NCBI GenBank assembly: GCA_015680685.1
Contig: MNCI01004126.1
Span: 815,456-879,455, forward strand
From: Gnetum montanum
Taxonomy: Eukaryota > Streptophyta > Gnetopsida > Gnetales > Gnetaceae
Direction: 5' to 3'
DNA: 64,000 nucleotides
The position numbers and the translations under genes were made by a program. Below are positions 9,660 to 22,756 of the stretch, in pieces (the first letter of the stretch is position 1; every line of letters starts with the position of its first letter). The notes below the pieces were generated by a model that was given only the letters and a program-made list of their open reading frames with translations, was not told where the DNA came from and did no database searches.

Positions 9660-10764
9660 TGTACTACCTGAAATCGTCGGTCTCTGGCTGGAAGGAAACA
9701 GAGACCATGGGATCGTAGGGCGCACACAGAAGACCCTACCTTCGCCTGAGGGCGAGCTGGAATGCACGAAGGTAGAGTACCTTGGGGGGTCCGCACGCGG
9801 ATCAAACAAGGATTTCCCTGAACGTATACCGAAGTGCTATACGTTGGGTTATACGTAAACGGTGTAACGGTCGTAAACAAGAGCGTAAACAGCGTAACAG
9901 GTGCGAACAGAGCGTAAATGTAAACGAGTGTAAATAGAACACATGTAAGAAATTAACGTAAACTGTAAACAATGGTATTACAGAATGAAAGTACAATGCA
10001 TCGGTCTAACGCAGTTGTGATAGAACACAAGGCAGATGAAAAGCCCCGGTGGATGTAGGGACAACTCAGCTGGTTCGCACTGCAGGCGCAGCATAGAGAC
10101 TATGTGCCCAGCGTACAAGACTATCCAGCGTAAAAGGGTTTTAGCTCTGGTGCGTAGCGTAATTTTTCTCTGGTATGCTCTTGGATTTTTCTGCCAACCC
10201 CCCTCTTTCTCCCTAGTACAAGTGGAAAAGTGGGGTTTTTATACTGGTTGTTACACTAGACTCAAGTTGGGCGACACGTGGACGTTGACCGGGTGCAAAA
10301 AGGGCGTAAAATTTACAAGTGTACAACATGTTACATTTGCTGAGCATATATGCTGAGCGTATACACTGTATCAGGTGGGCGTAGACTCTGGGCGTATACG
10401 ATGGATGTGCTAGGCGTAGATGCTGTGGACGCTAGGCGTACACGCCAATGGTTGCCGACTTGCATCAATTCTTGCTCTTCGGTGCTATCTTCATTCTGTC
10501 TTTGGAGATTTCATGTCGGGCGTAAACATTTGCCGCACCTACCGAGCGTATATGTGAAGTGTGTACGTCGGCATGTAAGTTGGATGTCTACGCTGGGCGT
10601 GTACGCCGGGCGTATACACTGGTACTGCATACTTAGTGAAAATTAAGCATTTTGATCCCTGAAGTTGCAATGTGTGACACCAAGTGTAGCCGTGGTTGTC
10701 CGTGGGTCCCAAGGACCTGCTTCTTGCTGGAGAAGTACCAAGCTCGAAATTTTGTGGTGTTTCA
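9660..10764 (-). repeat. T1 5' LTR (1105 bp)
   Basis: Minus-strand LTR starting TGAAACACCACAAAATTT (from 10764) and ending GACGATTTCAGGTAGTACA (at 9660). Both ends match the T2 LTR almost base for base, and the R/U5 part around 9990-10090 also resembles T2 13135-13200, while U3 is unrelated in length and content. A TATA-like box (TATAAAAA on the minus strand, 10236-10243) sits in a plausible promoter position. U3 holds many CAGCGTA and GCGTATAC words. The partner LTR is outside the window. Confidence 0.8.
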
Positions 10765-11626
10765 GTTATCTTGTTACCTTGTCTAGTAGTTAGGCTTGGT
10801 TAACATTATTTTTTAAAAAAATCATCTTGACCAATTAATAGATATATATATATCTAAGCTAGTGATAAAAAAATTTTAAGATTTAACTACATGTGTAGAG
10901 GAATTAGATGTATCAAAAGATTATTACATTAAAGGTTAAAGTTGGTTGCATATTTGGTTAGGATTGAATGAAATCTAAACATTGTGTCATAAAAATAGCT
11001 AAAGAAAAATTGTTAAAAAACTAATATTACTATGTGAAGAAGGTGATTAACTTAAATATATCTTAACTTTATGTTCTAGTTGCAAATTTTATTTTATTTT
11101 TGAGAAAAGTTTGGGAATCTATTAATGCAAAATATGCACAGTAAGGAAAAACAAGGGGGAAGAAAAAAAATCCCCCAATCACATAAGACTTAAAACCACT
11201 ACCCATGAATGTCAAGCCATGCGATAGACCACAACCAAAATATGTCTACTAGAATAGGCAACAAAAACACAGAACTTTGCAAAGGTCCAAGAGCAAATGG
11301 ACTCAACACAAAAAACAAATTACATACCCAAGGGGCCCATATTCCAATATTACCATTAGAACCCAATCATCGAAATTGCTCAAGATCTTGTCCCCTCATG
11401 TCTTGCATCTTTTCCATTTGACCTCCTTGAGGATTAGTTGCACCCATAAGTTAATCTCTAGTTGCATCCTTTTAGCTCAAGCCATATAAACCAATGGATG
11501 CCCCACCTTGCTTGTGTCAAGAAAAACTGGGAAAGGGGCATCATTCACAACACTCCTTTTAGTAATCTCTTCCAAGGGGGGTATAGTACCTCCTAACCAC
11601 ATTAACCTAGTTTCTAAGGGGGGTGG
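10765..11626. other. flank between T1 and T2, old repeat remnant
   Basis: 10765-11110 is AT-rich with no gene. 11110-11626 reads on the minus strand as short open pieces (for example GGTIPPLEEITKRSVVNDA near 11590) ending in an A-rich tail towards 11060. Together with the continuation after T2 (30656-31662, same strand) it looks like a LINE ORF1 region and 3' tail, but no domain is secure. Confidence 0.3.
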
Positions 11627-13543
11627 TGAAACACCACAAAATTTTGGCCTAGCACTTTTAGACATTCAAACTAAGTCATGCTACTGCCCAACATGAGTAC
11701 AACATGACCAAACTTGAGATCCTCCAAAATGGCATGAAATGACATACAATGGAGCAAGCAATGGAGTAAGAAAGGTCCCCCTGGGGCCCACAGGTGACTG
11801 CACCAACCTTTCGAATCTAGAATCAAAAGTTTCGAGCTCAAAATGCTTGGTTTTGGCTAATTATAATTTGGCTACATTTTCAGACGCTGCTCAGTGTAAG
11901 GCTCAACGTCACCAACTTTTGGAGTCCCAAAATCAAGCACAGAGACACCTCATGACCTTCACCAAGGTCCCTCGTAGGTCCCAGCCTCCAGAAAATCAAG
12001 ATTTGGGCCTCAAATGTGCCACTTTAACTTGGTGACGCTGGGGTTATTTTTCAGATAATGCTCAGCGTAAGGCTCAGCATCACCAACTTTTGGAGCCCCA
12101 AAACTGAGTCAAAACAGGTTGAAATCAAGCACAAGGACCCTCCACGACCTTCACCAAGGTCCCTAGTAGGGCCTAGCCTCCAAAAAATCAAGATTTGGGC
12201 CTCAAATATGCCAATTTGACTTGGTGATGCTGGGGTTATTTTTCAAATGCTGCTCAGCATAAGGCTCAGCGTCAGCAACCAAAACAGGGCCAAAACGACA
12301 TCCAAATCAGCCCAAATTTGGCACACAAAACATGGCATGTAGATCCACTCTAAAAATGGGTCTCACAAGTCAAAAATGGCTTCAAAATGCACTATTTTTG
12401 GGTCATTCATTATTAGTCATGCTAACATACTTCCAGCAGCATAAGGATCAACGTCACCAATCGAAACAGGGCCAAAACAACATCCAAATCAGCCCAAATT
12501 TGGCACACAAAATCCTCATGACCCATGGCATGTAGATCCACTCTAAAAATGGGTCTCATAGGTGAAAATGGGTTCAAAATGCACTATTTTCAGGTCATAC
12601 GCTGTTAGTGATGCTGATGCTGATGCTAGACGCTGATGCCAGAATAGGCTGCACACACATCAAAGCTAGATCCAAGCATGCTAGAGGCTTTGGCAACATA
12701 GAAAAATGCATATATTTGTAGATCCGAAGGCCAGAAATCTAGATCTACTCTTGTACTTTAACATTCTTTGTAAATTTTTGCATTTTTCAATGTATCAAGC
12801 TCTTATGTTGTGGATTACACACGTCAGCGTAAGAGATCTTGGTCACACTGCACACTGTACATCGTAACATTTCATGCATCTAGTCAACCCACACACCTGT
12901 CACCCTATTTGAAGTTTACTCACCCTGCAACCACTGATCTTCTCCTAGATCCGAATCTCGCACCTAAAATCCTATAAATCTCCTATTTTTCCACTAGATC
13001 AAGGTTCGGAAAATTCAAATCTCACACACTTAAGAAATCTAGACATTAATTTCATACACTGGGCTTCATACAGACTAGACTCTGTACACCTGCAACCCAA
13101 AAAAAAACCTACATCTTCCCAGCATCCTTTTTCATCCATTGGGGCTAAACGTCCGCCTTGCAAATCACTTCGCAACTGCGTTCTAACCGATGCATATTCT
13201 AATTATTTATCAATACAAACAATTTGCATTTTTGCTCATATTTCTACAGTTTACATTATTTTTCCTGTTCACATTTTCCTATTTTTGTTATTTAAATAGT
13301 TTACAATATTTTTTATTTTGTTTACATTCGATGTTCTTGCATTCGTTTACGTATAACCCAATGTATTGCGATTCTGTACGTTCGGGGAAGTCCTCGTTTG
13401 ATCCGTGTGTGAACCATTCAAGGCACTTTACCTCCATTGATTTCCAAATTGCCCTCAGGCAAAGGTAGGGTCTTACTATTTGATCCGTAGATCTCTCAGT
13501 GTTTATTTATTCTAGCCTCTCACTGACGATTTCGGATGGTACA
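11627..13543 (+). repeat. T2 5' LTR (1917 bp)
   Basis: Starts TGAAACACCACAAAATTTTGG and ends GATTTCGGATGGTACA; the 3' copy aligns along its whole length. U3 contains three tandem copies of a roughly 170-190 bp unit, starting near 11881, 12052 and 12244, each with GCTCAGCGTAAGGCTCAGCGTCACCAA. Then comes a cluster of GACGCTGATGC words (12600-12645), a TATA-like CCTATAAATCTCC near 12970, and an R/U5 region with T-rich DNA. Confidence 0.9.
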
Positions 13544-13549
13544 GTAAAA

Positions 13550-13566
13550 TGATGCTAGAAGGAGGG
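13550..13566 (+). promoter_or_regulatory. T2 primer-binding site, decayed
   Basis: Six bases after the LTR end, TGATGCTAGAAGGAGGG corresponds to TGGCGCTAGAAGGAGGG in T1. The changes, GGCG to GATG, are of the kind expected from loss of methylated cytosines. Confidence 0.65.
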
Positions 13567-14246
13567 TCGTTTCTTTGTTAGATCCACCTCTCAGCATCCC
13601 AGATCCAGCATTCACATGTTACTGTGATTGTCAACATTCCTACGCTACCTTTTTCTGAATGTTTAGGTGTTGTTTCTTGCTCATAAATCATGTTTTCCAG
13701 TTCAGACGCTTTTTCAGAATTTTCTAGACACGTTCCTTCTTGAATCACAGCATCCTGCACCTTCCCTTCTCAGATCCAAACACTGCCCACAGTGTCCTAC
13801 ACTCCCTGCAAGTTTCAAACATTGTTTACAATGTCCATCATCCTTATACCTCTTTTCTAGTGCTATTCACAATGTCTAGATCTAAGTTTTCTTCTTAGAC
13901 GTTGCGTCCAACACTTAGTTTTCTTACCCAGACATTGGTCATGCTGACGTTGGTCACGTTGACATTGGTCAAGCTGACATTTGGTCATGCTAATGTTGGT
14001 CAAGCTGACATTTGGTCATGCTGACATTGGTCAAGCTGACGTTTGGTAAAGCTGACATTGGTCACACTGTTGTCGGTCAAGCTGACGTTGGTCACGCTGA
14101 CGTTGGTCAAGTTGACACTCTTTCATACACTGTTCAACACTTAGCCATATTTTTTATCTTCAACACTTAGCCATTTTTTTCTCTCTAACACTTAGCCATT
14201 TTTTTTCTTTCATTCATTTATGCTATTACATCTAGACACTTTGACA
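13567..14246 (+). repeat. T2 leader with GGTCAAGCTGACGTT repeats
   Basis: Between primer site and gag. 13921-14115 is a tandem array of about ten units of 17-24 bp with the core TTGGTCAAGCTGACGTT. It is followed by three copies of CAACACTTAGCCATTTTTT (14125-14215). No open frame. The array core again contains a CTGACG word related to ACGCTG. Confidence 0.7.
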
Positions 14247-16430
14247 ATGGACCCTGTCCACACCAACACCACCATCCTGTCCGTTACCAACTTCGGTACT
14301 ACGATCTTGGGTCTTGTCACCACCGTTGAGTCCATAGTTGCCCTTGGCATGATGAATCCTTAGGGGCCATCTCACTAATCACTAAGACTACAAGGTATGA
14401 ATCCTGCATTCACCATCTTAATGCCTGAATAGTATAATTTTATTTATGTTAAAATCCAAGCTAACCTGGCCTTTGACCGAGCCGAGATGGAAGCAAAGAG
14501 ACACTATGAGTTAATTCACAAAGGAGGTCATGACTTCATTCCCACCACCTACGATGTCATCCCCCTCACTGAATCCCACCATGAACTCCTATCCCAACTC
14601 CTCATAGCTAGGAACCAGACCTCACGCCAACCCGTTGTAGAGCCCCAAAATAAAGATGAGGAATATAATTTCACAGCTCAGTCTGAACATGGGGATTCGT
14701 ACCATACTCTCAGTCCACATACTTATGCGAACCCGTTATTTCACCTATTCATAGGAGAGACCATGTCTCTTCATATAGTTAAAAGCACTCAAGCACATGT
14801 GCCCCAACAGGAAGTACCCACTCTTATTCCCACTCTCCCTATGATCGATACTCAATTCAATGTACCCATCCACACTATTCCTCCGGTCACCACATTATCC
14901 CCTCTCCTACAAGTACAACCCCAACAACCCCCCTCTCAAACTAATGTAGGAGCGAATTTCCCATCCCAAATAATTGGGATGCCATCTATAATACCCACTT
15001 CCACATCTACACACTTCATCCCACAAGTGCAGGTTCATACCACACCTCCAGCTCCTCAAGTACAACACTAGGTACAAAGCTTTCCTTCACAATCCACAAT
15101 TGGCCAATGGCCCACCCCTGTTGCTCAACAACAACAACAATAACAACCTTCACCTTACGTTATGCTGCCCTTAGTAGCATCCACTATAAATATTCCACAA
15201 GTGCAATCTCCGATCACTCAACAATTATCATTCCTAACAACCGTACAATAGTCTAATTTGTATGGCACTCAAACTAGCCAACCTAATGCTCCACCAAGTG
15301 CCCAAGAATGGGCCAAAGTAAAAAAGATGATGCAAGAGCTCACTGATGAGGTAAAATGCCTCAAAACTGCTAACAATGAAGAGCTTAAAGTATTAGAATT
15401 TTACCAAGACGATTCTATTAGCTCTTCGGTAGCACCATTAACCTTGCCCAAAGGAGTTTCTTTTTCTCAACTAACCAAATACAACAGGGAAGGAGACCCC
15501 AATGCCCATCTAGTCACATTTAGACTAGAATGCCTATTGCTTCAGGCTTGGCCCCATGCAATCTTTCGTGTGTTCGCCATGTCCCTCACTAGTAAAGCAT
15601 TAGACTAGTATTGATCCTTTCCTCGTAACTCCATATCCTCTTTGGAGGATCTCTTATACCAGTTCATTACCAGGTTTAAATATAACCTAAAACCTAAAGC
15701 AACCTTGGATAGTCTGATACAGGTAAAACAAGCACTGCTTGAACCTGTACAAAAATTTATCTAAAGATGGAGTACCGCACTCAATGAACTTCATGAGCCA
15801 ATCCCAGAAACATACCTTCTTATGATTCTTAAGGGAGCCATGAATGATTTTGTCAAATCAAAACTGTACTATCTAAATGCATGCACTCTAAGCCAAGATT
15901 TTGTACAGATTAAAAACATAGAAGAGGTAGCCCGAAATAGCCATGACCCTGCTTACTCAGCCTTCAAAAATCAACACACTAAAAAAGATAAAGAAAAGGC
16001 TAAAACAATAGTAGCAACAGTAGTAGAGACTCAACCTACCAACATGGGATAGCAAGGCAGACCACCTACTTCTCCCGTTAACTATGAGAAAACCTCTCCT
16101 GCACACTCACCTAAATCATCTACCATGCAAGCTACTAACACGGGTCATGCACATACATTTGAGAAGAAAGACCCTACTCAATACACATCGCTCCTCATAA
16201 ATCCTTCCCAGTTGTTAGATCAACTTTTGAAGGCTGGGGCCATTAAACACAAGCAGTCGTCTCTAGTGGTAGCCTAGAGACACGACCGATTCTGTGAATT
16301 GGTCAAAAGCCCAAGCTTGGCAACACCAAATGAGCCTCCTATTCCAAGAGGCTTTAGAGTAGATCGATTTTGTGAGTACCATTAACGGAATGGGCATGGT
16401 ACTGATTATTGTTTCACCCTCAAATAAGAC
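14247..16430 (+). pseudogene. T2 gag
   Basis: Start chosen at ATG 14247 (MDPVHTN), in frame with all later gag segments and matching the T1 start. Order: N-terminal part with SLRLQG near 14377; MEAKRHYELIHKGG; Gln/Pro-rich central region; capsid-like block 15290-15770 (MQELTDEVKCLK, QLTKYNREGDPNAH, LEDLLYQFITRFKYNL); lysine-rich segment (15970-16010); knuckle CEYH.RNGHGTDYC around 16375-16416. Frame is kept throughout, but stops occur near 14360, 15070, 15240, 15607, 15760, 16050, 16275 and 16382. Gag would form the particle and bind genomic RNA. Confidence 0.8.
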
Positions 16431-18295
16431 ATACAACGTATGATTGATAGGGATGAAATAACATTTGATGATGCCAACCCTGTTAAACTGCAGAATCAAT
16501 CTATGGGCGTATGCAAAGATCCCCTCAATACTAAGGAAACTCCTTACGTTATTAACATGATCCATATCAGAGATGAGCAATGAATGCCCAGAAAACCTTT
16601 TGTGATTCATGTTCCTCCTACAGCATCAACATCATCCCTACAATCTTCCTACCCCACATATAATCCGCCTACACCTACAAAGTCATTCGTCATTCGTGTA
16701 CCCCCTACCAATGCAACCGCAAACGTTCAACTGCTTACCCGACCCACTTCCTTTGTGGTCCGGGTGCCACCCATGGTTGCAACCGTAGAGGTACAATTAC
16801 AAAACCGACCAACTCCCTTCATAATTAGGGTACCCAAACACGTTGATCTTCAAATTGCTACTCCTTAACCGCAAACCAAATTGACCTCGTTCGTCATCAG
16901 GGTGCCTAAACACCCTGACACACAACCATCTCCAATTGTTCAACCACAACTCCAACCTATTCCATTCGTAATCTAGGCCCCAAAACAACCCAATGTTCAA
17001 GCTCCAACAGTTCCCCCATGACCTTCGTGAGAATGCCTCGTCGACAAACTTACTAGGGAACAGTTGGAAAAAGAACATCGAAGTCTTGAATTGGGGCCAC
17101 CGATACCCATTCCCTTAAACACTGTACCTATGGCTCTGACAACTGACGAGCTAAGCATGAGTCACGAAAGAAAAAAATCAAGAATCCTAGATATGTCAAA
17201 CCCAACCATCACATTAGACCACACAAAAACCATTCCACAAGAGATACAGTTGTTGGGTCCAATGGACCAAGTCTCAACTAGCAAGAGCACACCAAATAGT
17301 AAAGACTTGGCCAGTGCCCTAACTCAGGTCACACAGGAACTTAAACAAAAAAAATAAATCTTTAATCTTGTATGACCTCATGTTGACTTCTTAAGTTCAT
17401 CATGAAGCCTTAGTATATATGTTAACATCGATCCCAGTTAGCGAAGACTTGCCTGCAAATGAACCTTCCATTCATGTGGTAATGTCTCCATGTCAAGGAT
17501 CAAGAGCTACATCACTAAGCTTCAACACAGATAATATAAAAATAGATGAAAAAATAGGAGAAGTCACCACTGCACCCATGTTCATAACTATACAAGTAAA
17601 TCAATTTAAAATACATAGGATGCACGTAGATGATGGGGCAACCACAAATGTAGTACCATACCCTGTCATCAAACAATTACGGCTAACTGAACAAATCAAA
17701 CCAACCTCAACGACATTCCTAAAATCGTTCAGTGGATCACGCATAGTTGTCAAAGGAACACTAACTTTGGATTTCATAGCAGGGGACCAGTTCCCCACGT
17801 CACCTGAATTTGTAATCGTAGACGAGATGCCTAGATTTAACTTGATATTGGAACGACCATTGTTAGCCCAATTAAAAGTGGTTTCCTCACCCATCCACCA
17901 AGAGATTCACCTACCTTAAGAGGGTAGTGAAATAATTATACACGGTGATGCGGCTACATCTAACATTTCATCACACATAGACACAAGCTAAGGCTCAAAG
18001 GTCGAAATCGATGAGACTAAACAAGATGACATTACTCTCGAGCTTAAACAGGACGCCACACCCATTGACAACCAAAATGATAACCAATCTCCAAACCGTG
18101 ATCCCCCAGAATATATGGAAACATTACAAAACATAGAAACATCGGAGCATGCTGACATAGGACTTATTCCCCCAGACGTCTCATGGTCAGAATTATAGTT
18201 TAACATAATTAGCGAAGGAGATGCTGAATATATGATTACACCGACATAACCAACACACCATGTCAATCTTTGAAAATTAAAGAAGCTACTCAACT
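16431..18295 (+). pseudogene. T2 proline-rich linker, protease and acidic tail
   Basis: Continues the gag frame. The linker holds at least six copies of [PS]-F-[VI]-[VI]-R-V-P words (16584-16980). A one-base gain in an A8 run near 17350 shifts the frame. The protease core (17419-17919) has VDDGATTNVVP with Asp-Asp-Gly in the active site as in T1. After a TAA at 17917-17919 the tail continues in frame to about 18295, with FNIISEGDAEYM corresponding to the T1 tail. The shared tail end marks where the spacer begins. Confidence 0.8.
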
Positions 18296-18600
18296 GTTAA
18301 GACAACACTCATCCAAAATGACGTTAAACTACTATCGTTCGAAATGACGTTAAACTACAACTGTCCTAAAAAGATGTTAAAATACCATCATGTCCGCAAT
18401 GACATAATACTAGCCACAGTCAGAAATGGCCGATTAATTTTAAAACCCACAGAAATAGTTTAAACCTCCCTTGTTTTCTTCTGGCCCGAAATGGCCTTAA
18501 ACTAGAATGCCATTGCTAAAGTTCATCATGGCTTTAAACTGACACGCATGGCCCAAAATGACCTTAAACTAGAACAAGTTACATTTCCATTTCTTTAAGA
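18296..18600 (+). repeat. AAATGAC..TTAAACTA short tandem repeats
   Basis: About seven degenerate units of 30-55 bp, each with (G)AAATG(A/G)C(C/G)TTAAACTA, directly after the protease tail. Similar units occur just before RT (23185-23310), after integrase (26810-27530) and, inverted, in T1 (4620-4820). Confidence 0.75.
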
Positions 18601-18970
18601 TTACATCCTTTGTTTGCATGCATATTTGCATCCTTGCTTCACAAATTACTATGCCCCTTACACTTCTTCTACGCTGTTATCATTTCAATTGCATTCACGC
18701 TTATATTTACAAATAGTTAAAACAACAAAAGAAAAAAAAAATAATAGTAAAAATAAAAAAAATATTGTGTTTACGCTTGTGTTTATCAAAAGTATTGAAA
18801 AAACATAAAAAAAATTGAATAACATAAAAAAAGCAAAAGAAAAAAAAATATATCAATGTATAAATGGATAATTTCAAATGTTTACATTGTATAACACATT
18901 TGCTTTCATACAATCTACAAATTTTCAACACAAGAAAACATAACTAAGCTAACAATAATGACAAGTTGAA
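18601..18970. other. A-rich spacer, no gene
   Basis: AT-rich low-complexity DNA with A runs between 18720 and 18860. Nothing supported as coding. Confidence 0.6.
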
Positions 18971-19063
18971 TTAAACATCAGTGCTAGGAGGAGCTTGATT
19001 CCCAAACTTATCCGCATCATCGAGTCCCAGTCCACTGGGGCTAGCCTCATCATCAACACGTCC
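18971..19063 (-). pseudogene. terminal exon of the antisense gene, T2 copy
   Basis: On the minus strand an acceptor TTTGGTGCAG is followed by 30 open codons and TAA (18971-18973). The encoded tail is acidic with GLGLDDADKFG and ends APPSTDV, matching in length, phase and character the T1 exon at 4220-4321. The upstream exons seen in T1 were not recognised in T2 and appear to have been replaced by repeat DNA. The exon itself has no stop, a small hint that it was lost late. Confidence 0.6.
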
Positions 19064-22000
19064 CTGCACCAAAACAAAATCCTAGGTAAGTAAGTTAAAA
19101 TTTGTAAAACACACAAATGAAAGTAACCATCAACAAAACATAAATATACAAGAGAGGACTAGCAAGAGAAATAATAATAAAATGAATAACTACAAAAGTT
19201 GTATGTCCCATGGGACAAGAACTCCGGTATTTGTTTGGTGCATTTAATCCTTAATGGGGAACATGGAAATTTGTTAGGTAAGAATGATAACAGTTGCAAA
19301 AATTATGATTAATAGTTTATGTTACAACCATAGTTAAAATAACAGTTAGTCCACATTATCTTAGATTTTGGAAAAGTGACTCACACTGCAGAGGGGAGAA
19401 ACTCACGCTGCACACAAGACGGCAATAACTTAAAATAAAATGCAAATAATTCATGATAGTTCTTTAAAGCCCAACTCACGCTATGCCTAGGAACATGGAC
19501 GCCCACATGTGCTATTCACGCCAATACTGAGGTATGTTCACATTGCAACTTAGGGGAGTAATTCACTCTTAAGTTTTGCACCAAAATACACTTCCAAGTA
19601 AACGAACTCACACAGTAAACAAAAGTTATCCATGCTGTGAGTATGGAGAAAACACTCATGCTAGGTATCAACAACAATACCACCGCTCACGTTGCATATT
19701 GCATATTGAAATCAGGCACTCACAGGGTACAGTAAATATAACAAAATAAACTCACGCTGTTGGGGCCAAAGCGAACCGACGTTGATTGTGGGGGGAGGCC
19801 AAAGCACACTCATGTTAGCAAAGAAGCCCGAGTCACTCGCGTGGCATTTTATTTCTATCTTATTTACTGTAAAAATGCATGGATTATATCCATTGGTAAG
19901 GCAATGGATACAGTAAGCCCACTTTTGAACAATGTTCACTACGCGACCAAAATAGGTTTGGTCAGAGAGGGCCACTGCAATAATCATCGTATAATCAATC
20001 AGAGATTCGGGTTGCGTAGTGAACATGATGACGGATAAGAGGGCAATGGATACCATAAACTGTACCCATAGCCCTTAAACTGGAGTACAGTGAACTGGAG
20101 CATTTTTGTACCCGATAGCCCGTATACTGTGTCCAGCGCCTATGACCTGATTACTCTGGCCTTTTCTGATATGCTGGCCATAGCTCCAACATCTGTTTCA
20201 TGGCCTCTCTGATTCTAGGGTAAACAAATTTTTAAAATAGTTGAACAAGCATCCATCCGTCATCATGTCATGACCCATGATGATGATCCTGTTTTGTCTT
20301 ATGTCATGACCCTGTTTTGTCTTTTTTTTTTCAGCAGACATATGAGAAAAAGAGCAAAAAACCAACAATGAAAAATAAACACACATTAATGTGCAAGTCA
20401 TCGTGGAACCTTTCGCACTCCTAAAGGCAGGTGAATCCATACAAATACAATGTTTTCCTCGCACGCCCTATCCAAAACCTGATTTCTGTATGACCCATAC
20501 TTGCCCCTTCAGCCTTCGCTTACCATAATGTTTATTTTACTGCCTTGTTTTCTGTGATCCGTCTCATGCCGATGCCATGAATCTTGATTGCTTGCTTGCT
20601 ACTTAACAACGAAATGAAATTTGTGGTATGATTCGGAACAGGAGAAGATACGTAAGATTTTAGTACAAAATGCAGACATCGCTAAAAAGCCAAGAACAAT
20701 GAGGCAAGTACATTCTCCCTATCCCGCCTCTTCACAAACCCGGACCAGAGGATCTCATTCACGTCTGAAACCAACCAAAACTTCGATGCCAGCTCCACTC
20801 CAAAATCGAAGGGTTGTTTGACGGGTAGAGCTAATACTAACATAGTAGAGGGCTATGCCGACCACTATGGAGCTGATGTACCAGGATGGTATCATCCCAG
20901 TTCGACTTCTATGTCGTCAAGAAAGGCACTGCTCTTCTCCTTCCTTCTGTGGCCTAGGCCAAAAGGCCGGTCCCTAAAAGTGGAGATAGGTCGGGTAACC
21001 TTCCCAAGCAAAGCTAACACGTGCCGTGCAACTATCGTAGACATGTAACCCACCTATTTATATATTATAATCTATACATACACCGATTCGAAAAATCACT
21101 CGAATCTGTCCAGAATCGCGAATCTCTGGCGCATAACTCACGTTGAGAGTTTTAAAGAAAAAAAAAAACTCATGCTGCAATAGAAATGAGGGCAAAAACT
21201 CATGCTCACGCTGCACGTGGAGAAGCACTCACGTTACGTGTGGGGAGACAACTTATGTTGTGTTGCAACTTGCCAAGGTCACTCACGCTGGGGTAGCTAG
21301 CAACTCACGCTGCGGTAGCTAGCAACTCATGCCGCGATGGCAAGCAATCCACGTTGCAAGAGGGGTTGCTAACGTTGCAACTAGCAAGGTGTTTGTGAGC
21401 AAGTTAGGCTGCGAAAACAGTAACTCATGCTATACTGGAAAAACAGTAATTAACGCTGCACACCCTACCAAAGCACACTCACGCTAATAAGCAAGCCCCG
21501 AGTCATTCATGTAGTGTATGCGAGACCAGGCGCTCGTATTCACCAAGAAAAAAATTTAAGGTCCTTTGAATTGGTGCACTGGAGACACAAAAATGTCATA
21601 GATCTACCTGTAAAATTTAACAGTGATTTAGACTCCATTGGCAGGGGTATGATTTATATCAGAAAACAGTTGGTACATGGGTGTGATTTATATCAGAAAA
21701 CAGTTGGTACAGTGGTGTGATTTATAAACAATTGGTACCAGTTTATATTAGAAAAAATATATTTATTGTTAATGTTTTATGTTTTCTGATTTTAGTGTTT
21801 TCTAATTTTATAGTTTGGCAAATCAGGAAACTATGTTCTGCATCATTGTAAAACTAGACGCCAGGTGTACCACGCCCAATAACGGAACTCACGCTGATAC
21901 TGAATGGGGCCTGTACTCATGCTAATAATAATCTTACCTCAAACAGAAAACACTCACATTGGAATATTCATTCACACTGATTTTGGCCTTTAATCACGCT

Positions 22001-22756
22001 GCCTATTGTCCTATATTCATTCACGTTGATTTTGGCCCTTAATTCACGCTGCCGAGCCAATGGCGGCTAACTCACGCTGCCAAGACACGGTGGCTAATGC
22101 CGAGCCAATGGCGGCTAACTCACGCTGCCAAGACAGGGTGGCTAACTCACACTGCCAAGCAAGAGACAGGATAACTCACGCTGCCAAGCAAAAGGCATTA
22201 CTCATGCAGGGTAAAGCTCATAGGTACTCACGCTTGTTGAGTAAGGCTCATGGGTATTCATGCTGCAATAAGGACAGTTGCTCATGCTACCCTTGTCCAA
22301 TTCACTCAAGCTGCAGCAGGAACCAATCACTTACGCCCTCGTTTGGAGGCTAGTAACTCACATCGTAGTCTAAAAGGCCTTGGAACATACCATATTTAAA
22401 ACAGCCCTAAATCTAACACAGCAGGAACCAAAAATCAGCAAAAAATTACCAAAAATTAGTTTTCCTTGGGATGCTCACAAGGAGGCAAAAAAAAAAAACC
22501 AGGCATTCAAACCCTCATGTACAAGCCCTGGAACTACAACTAACACCAGGAATGCAAACCCTACAATTCATGGTAGGGAAAAAACAAAAAAATTGTAGAA
22601 AATCGGGCCCTCCCAAAACTGCAAAAAAAATAAAATCCATCCAAACAATCTAGAAATGCATACGCACATACTGCACAGGGACATATATGCCGTACACATG
22701 GGAACAACAACAAAAATAGCAAGAAAAAGCTAATGAAATACAAAACAGGAGTGTAC
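19064..22756. repeat. spacer rich in CTCACGCTGC words
   Basis: Non-coding. Between about 19380 and 22355 the word ACTCACGCTGC and its decayed forms (CTCATGCTGC, TTCACGTTGA) recur dozens of times at 20-60 bp spacing, densest at 21120-21500 and 21890-22340, where 22060-22150 contains a direct repeat of AGCCAATGGCGGCTAACTCACG. 20621-21050 is free of the word and holds two short open frames without recognisable domain. The spacer lies where Ogre-type elements have their protease-RT intron. Confidence 0.65.

Larger units (their letters stand above)
1..10764 (-). mobile_element. Tat-lineage Ty3/gypsy retrotransposon T1, 5' part
   Basis: Minus-strand element entering from the right end of its 5' LTR (TG at 10764, CA at 9660-9661). 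In order it has a primer site, repeat leader, gag from ATG 9034, protease to about 4830, then a spacer with an antisense gene. RT, RNase H, integrase and the 3' LTR are expected left of position 1. Gag and protease match T2 domain by domain, with the same CX2HX4HX4C gag knuckle and the same DDGATTNVVP protease motif, and T2 carries the double RNase H typical of Tat. The base pairs after the LTR (GTTAT, 10765-10769) are the only visible half of the target duplication. Confidence 0.85.

Noticed and set aside
9590-9880. Overlapping open frames across the T1 primer site and LTR end
   Set aside because: They span the LTR boundary and untranslated leader, where no protein is expected, and have no family match in T2.
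21100-22350. CRISPR-like spaced repeats (CTCACGCTGC)
   Set aside because: Spacing and repeat length are irregular, copies are degenerate, and the setting is a plant retrotransposon.
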